64,000 bases of DNA from Rhynchopus euleeides. Taxonomy: Eukaryota; Euglenozoa; Diplonemea; Diplonemida; Diplonemidae. This document shows, piece after piece, positions 63,997 through 64,000 of the stretch (positions within the stretch are counted from its first letter, which is position 1; each line of letters starts with the position of its first letter). The notes beneath the pieces are model-generated. The model saw nothing but the letters and a program-made list of their open reading frames with translations, was not told where the DNA came from and searched no databases. The DNA lies in contig OY723287.1 of assembly GCA_963210315.1 (NCBI GenBank), positions 186,001 through 250,000 of the forward strand, in the 5' to 3' direction. Made by a program: the position numbers and the translations under genes.

Positions 63997-64000
63997 CTTG

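Overview
The window is nuclear DNA of a GC-rich eukaryotic microbe, most likely a free-living protist. It has cis-spliced introns with normal acceptors, ankyrin, WD40, secreted beta-helix and multi-pass membrane proteins, a non-LTR retrotransposon, and very dense repeats. The lineage cannot be fixed from sequence alone. Host coding sequence is about 10 kb; most of the rest is transposable elements and satellite DNA.

Layout. 1-350: part of a WD40 gene running off the left edge. 1270-24395 and 34420-38915 are two direct copies, A and B, of one 4-4.5 kb segment carrying an ankyrin-repeat gene on the minus strand. Copy B is intact. Copy A carries about 19 kb of insertions: an 8.6-kb non-LTR retrotransposon (2190-10810) inside the last part of the gene, and a 10.5-kb composite element (13429-23940) upstream of it. 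24788-33783 is a second composite element of the same kind. 39707-40912 is a coiled-coil protein gene. 41285-43281 is a broken relative of the retrotransposon flanked by (GA)n. 43444-49710 is an AT-rich region of small inverted-repeat elements nested up to four deep. 50294-52233 is another inverted-repeat element. 53114-56207 is a two-exon secreted beta-helix gene. 58739-59689 is a hAT-like relic, and 60443-61594 is a foldback element. 62200 to the right edge is a membrane-protein gene.

The most unusual content is the pair of 9.0-10.5 kb elements. Both begin GGGGGTCTTCGCT, end with its inverse, and have 3-bp target duplications. In each case an uninterrupted target exists elsewhere in the window (near 38465 and near 51885). 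Each carries kilobases of 31-bp tandem repeats: one array of about 181 units, and three of about 160, 26 and 53 units. Three of the four repeat families are clearly homologous and the fourth probably is. One element also holds a deleted retrotransposon copy, and the other a fragment of a class III nucleotide-cyclase gene. Short relatives of 100-108 bp with the same termini lie at 41549, 43444, 43625 and 47078.

The retrotransposon encodes an ORF1 coiled-coil protein and a 2019-residue polyprotein (OTU protease, AP-type endonuclease, reverse transcriptase, zinc knuckle, RNase H, Cys/His-rich tail). Both lie in one frame, separated by a single TAG that is GAG in the second copy.
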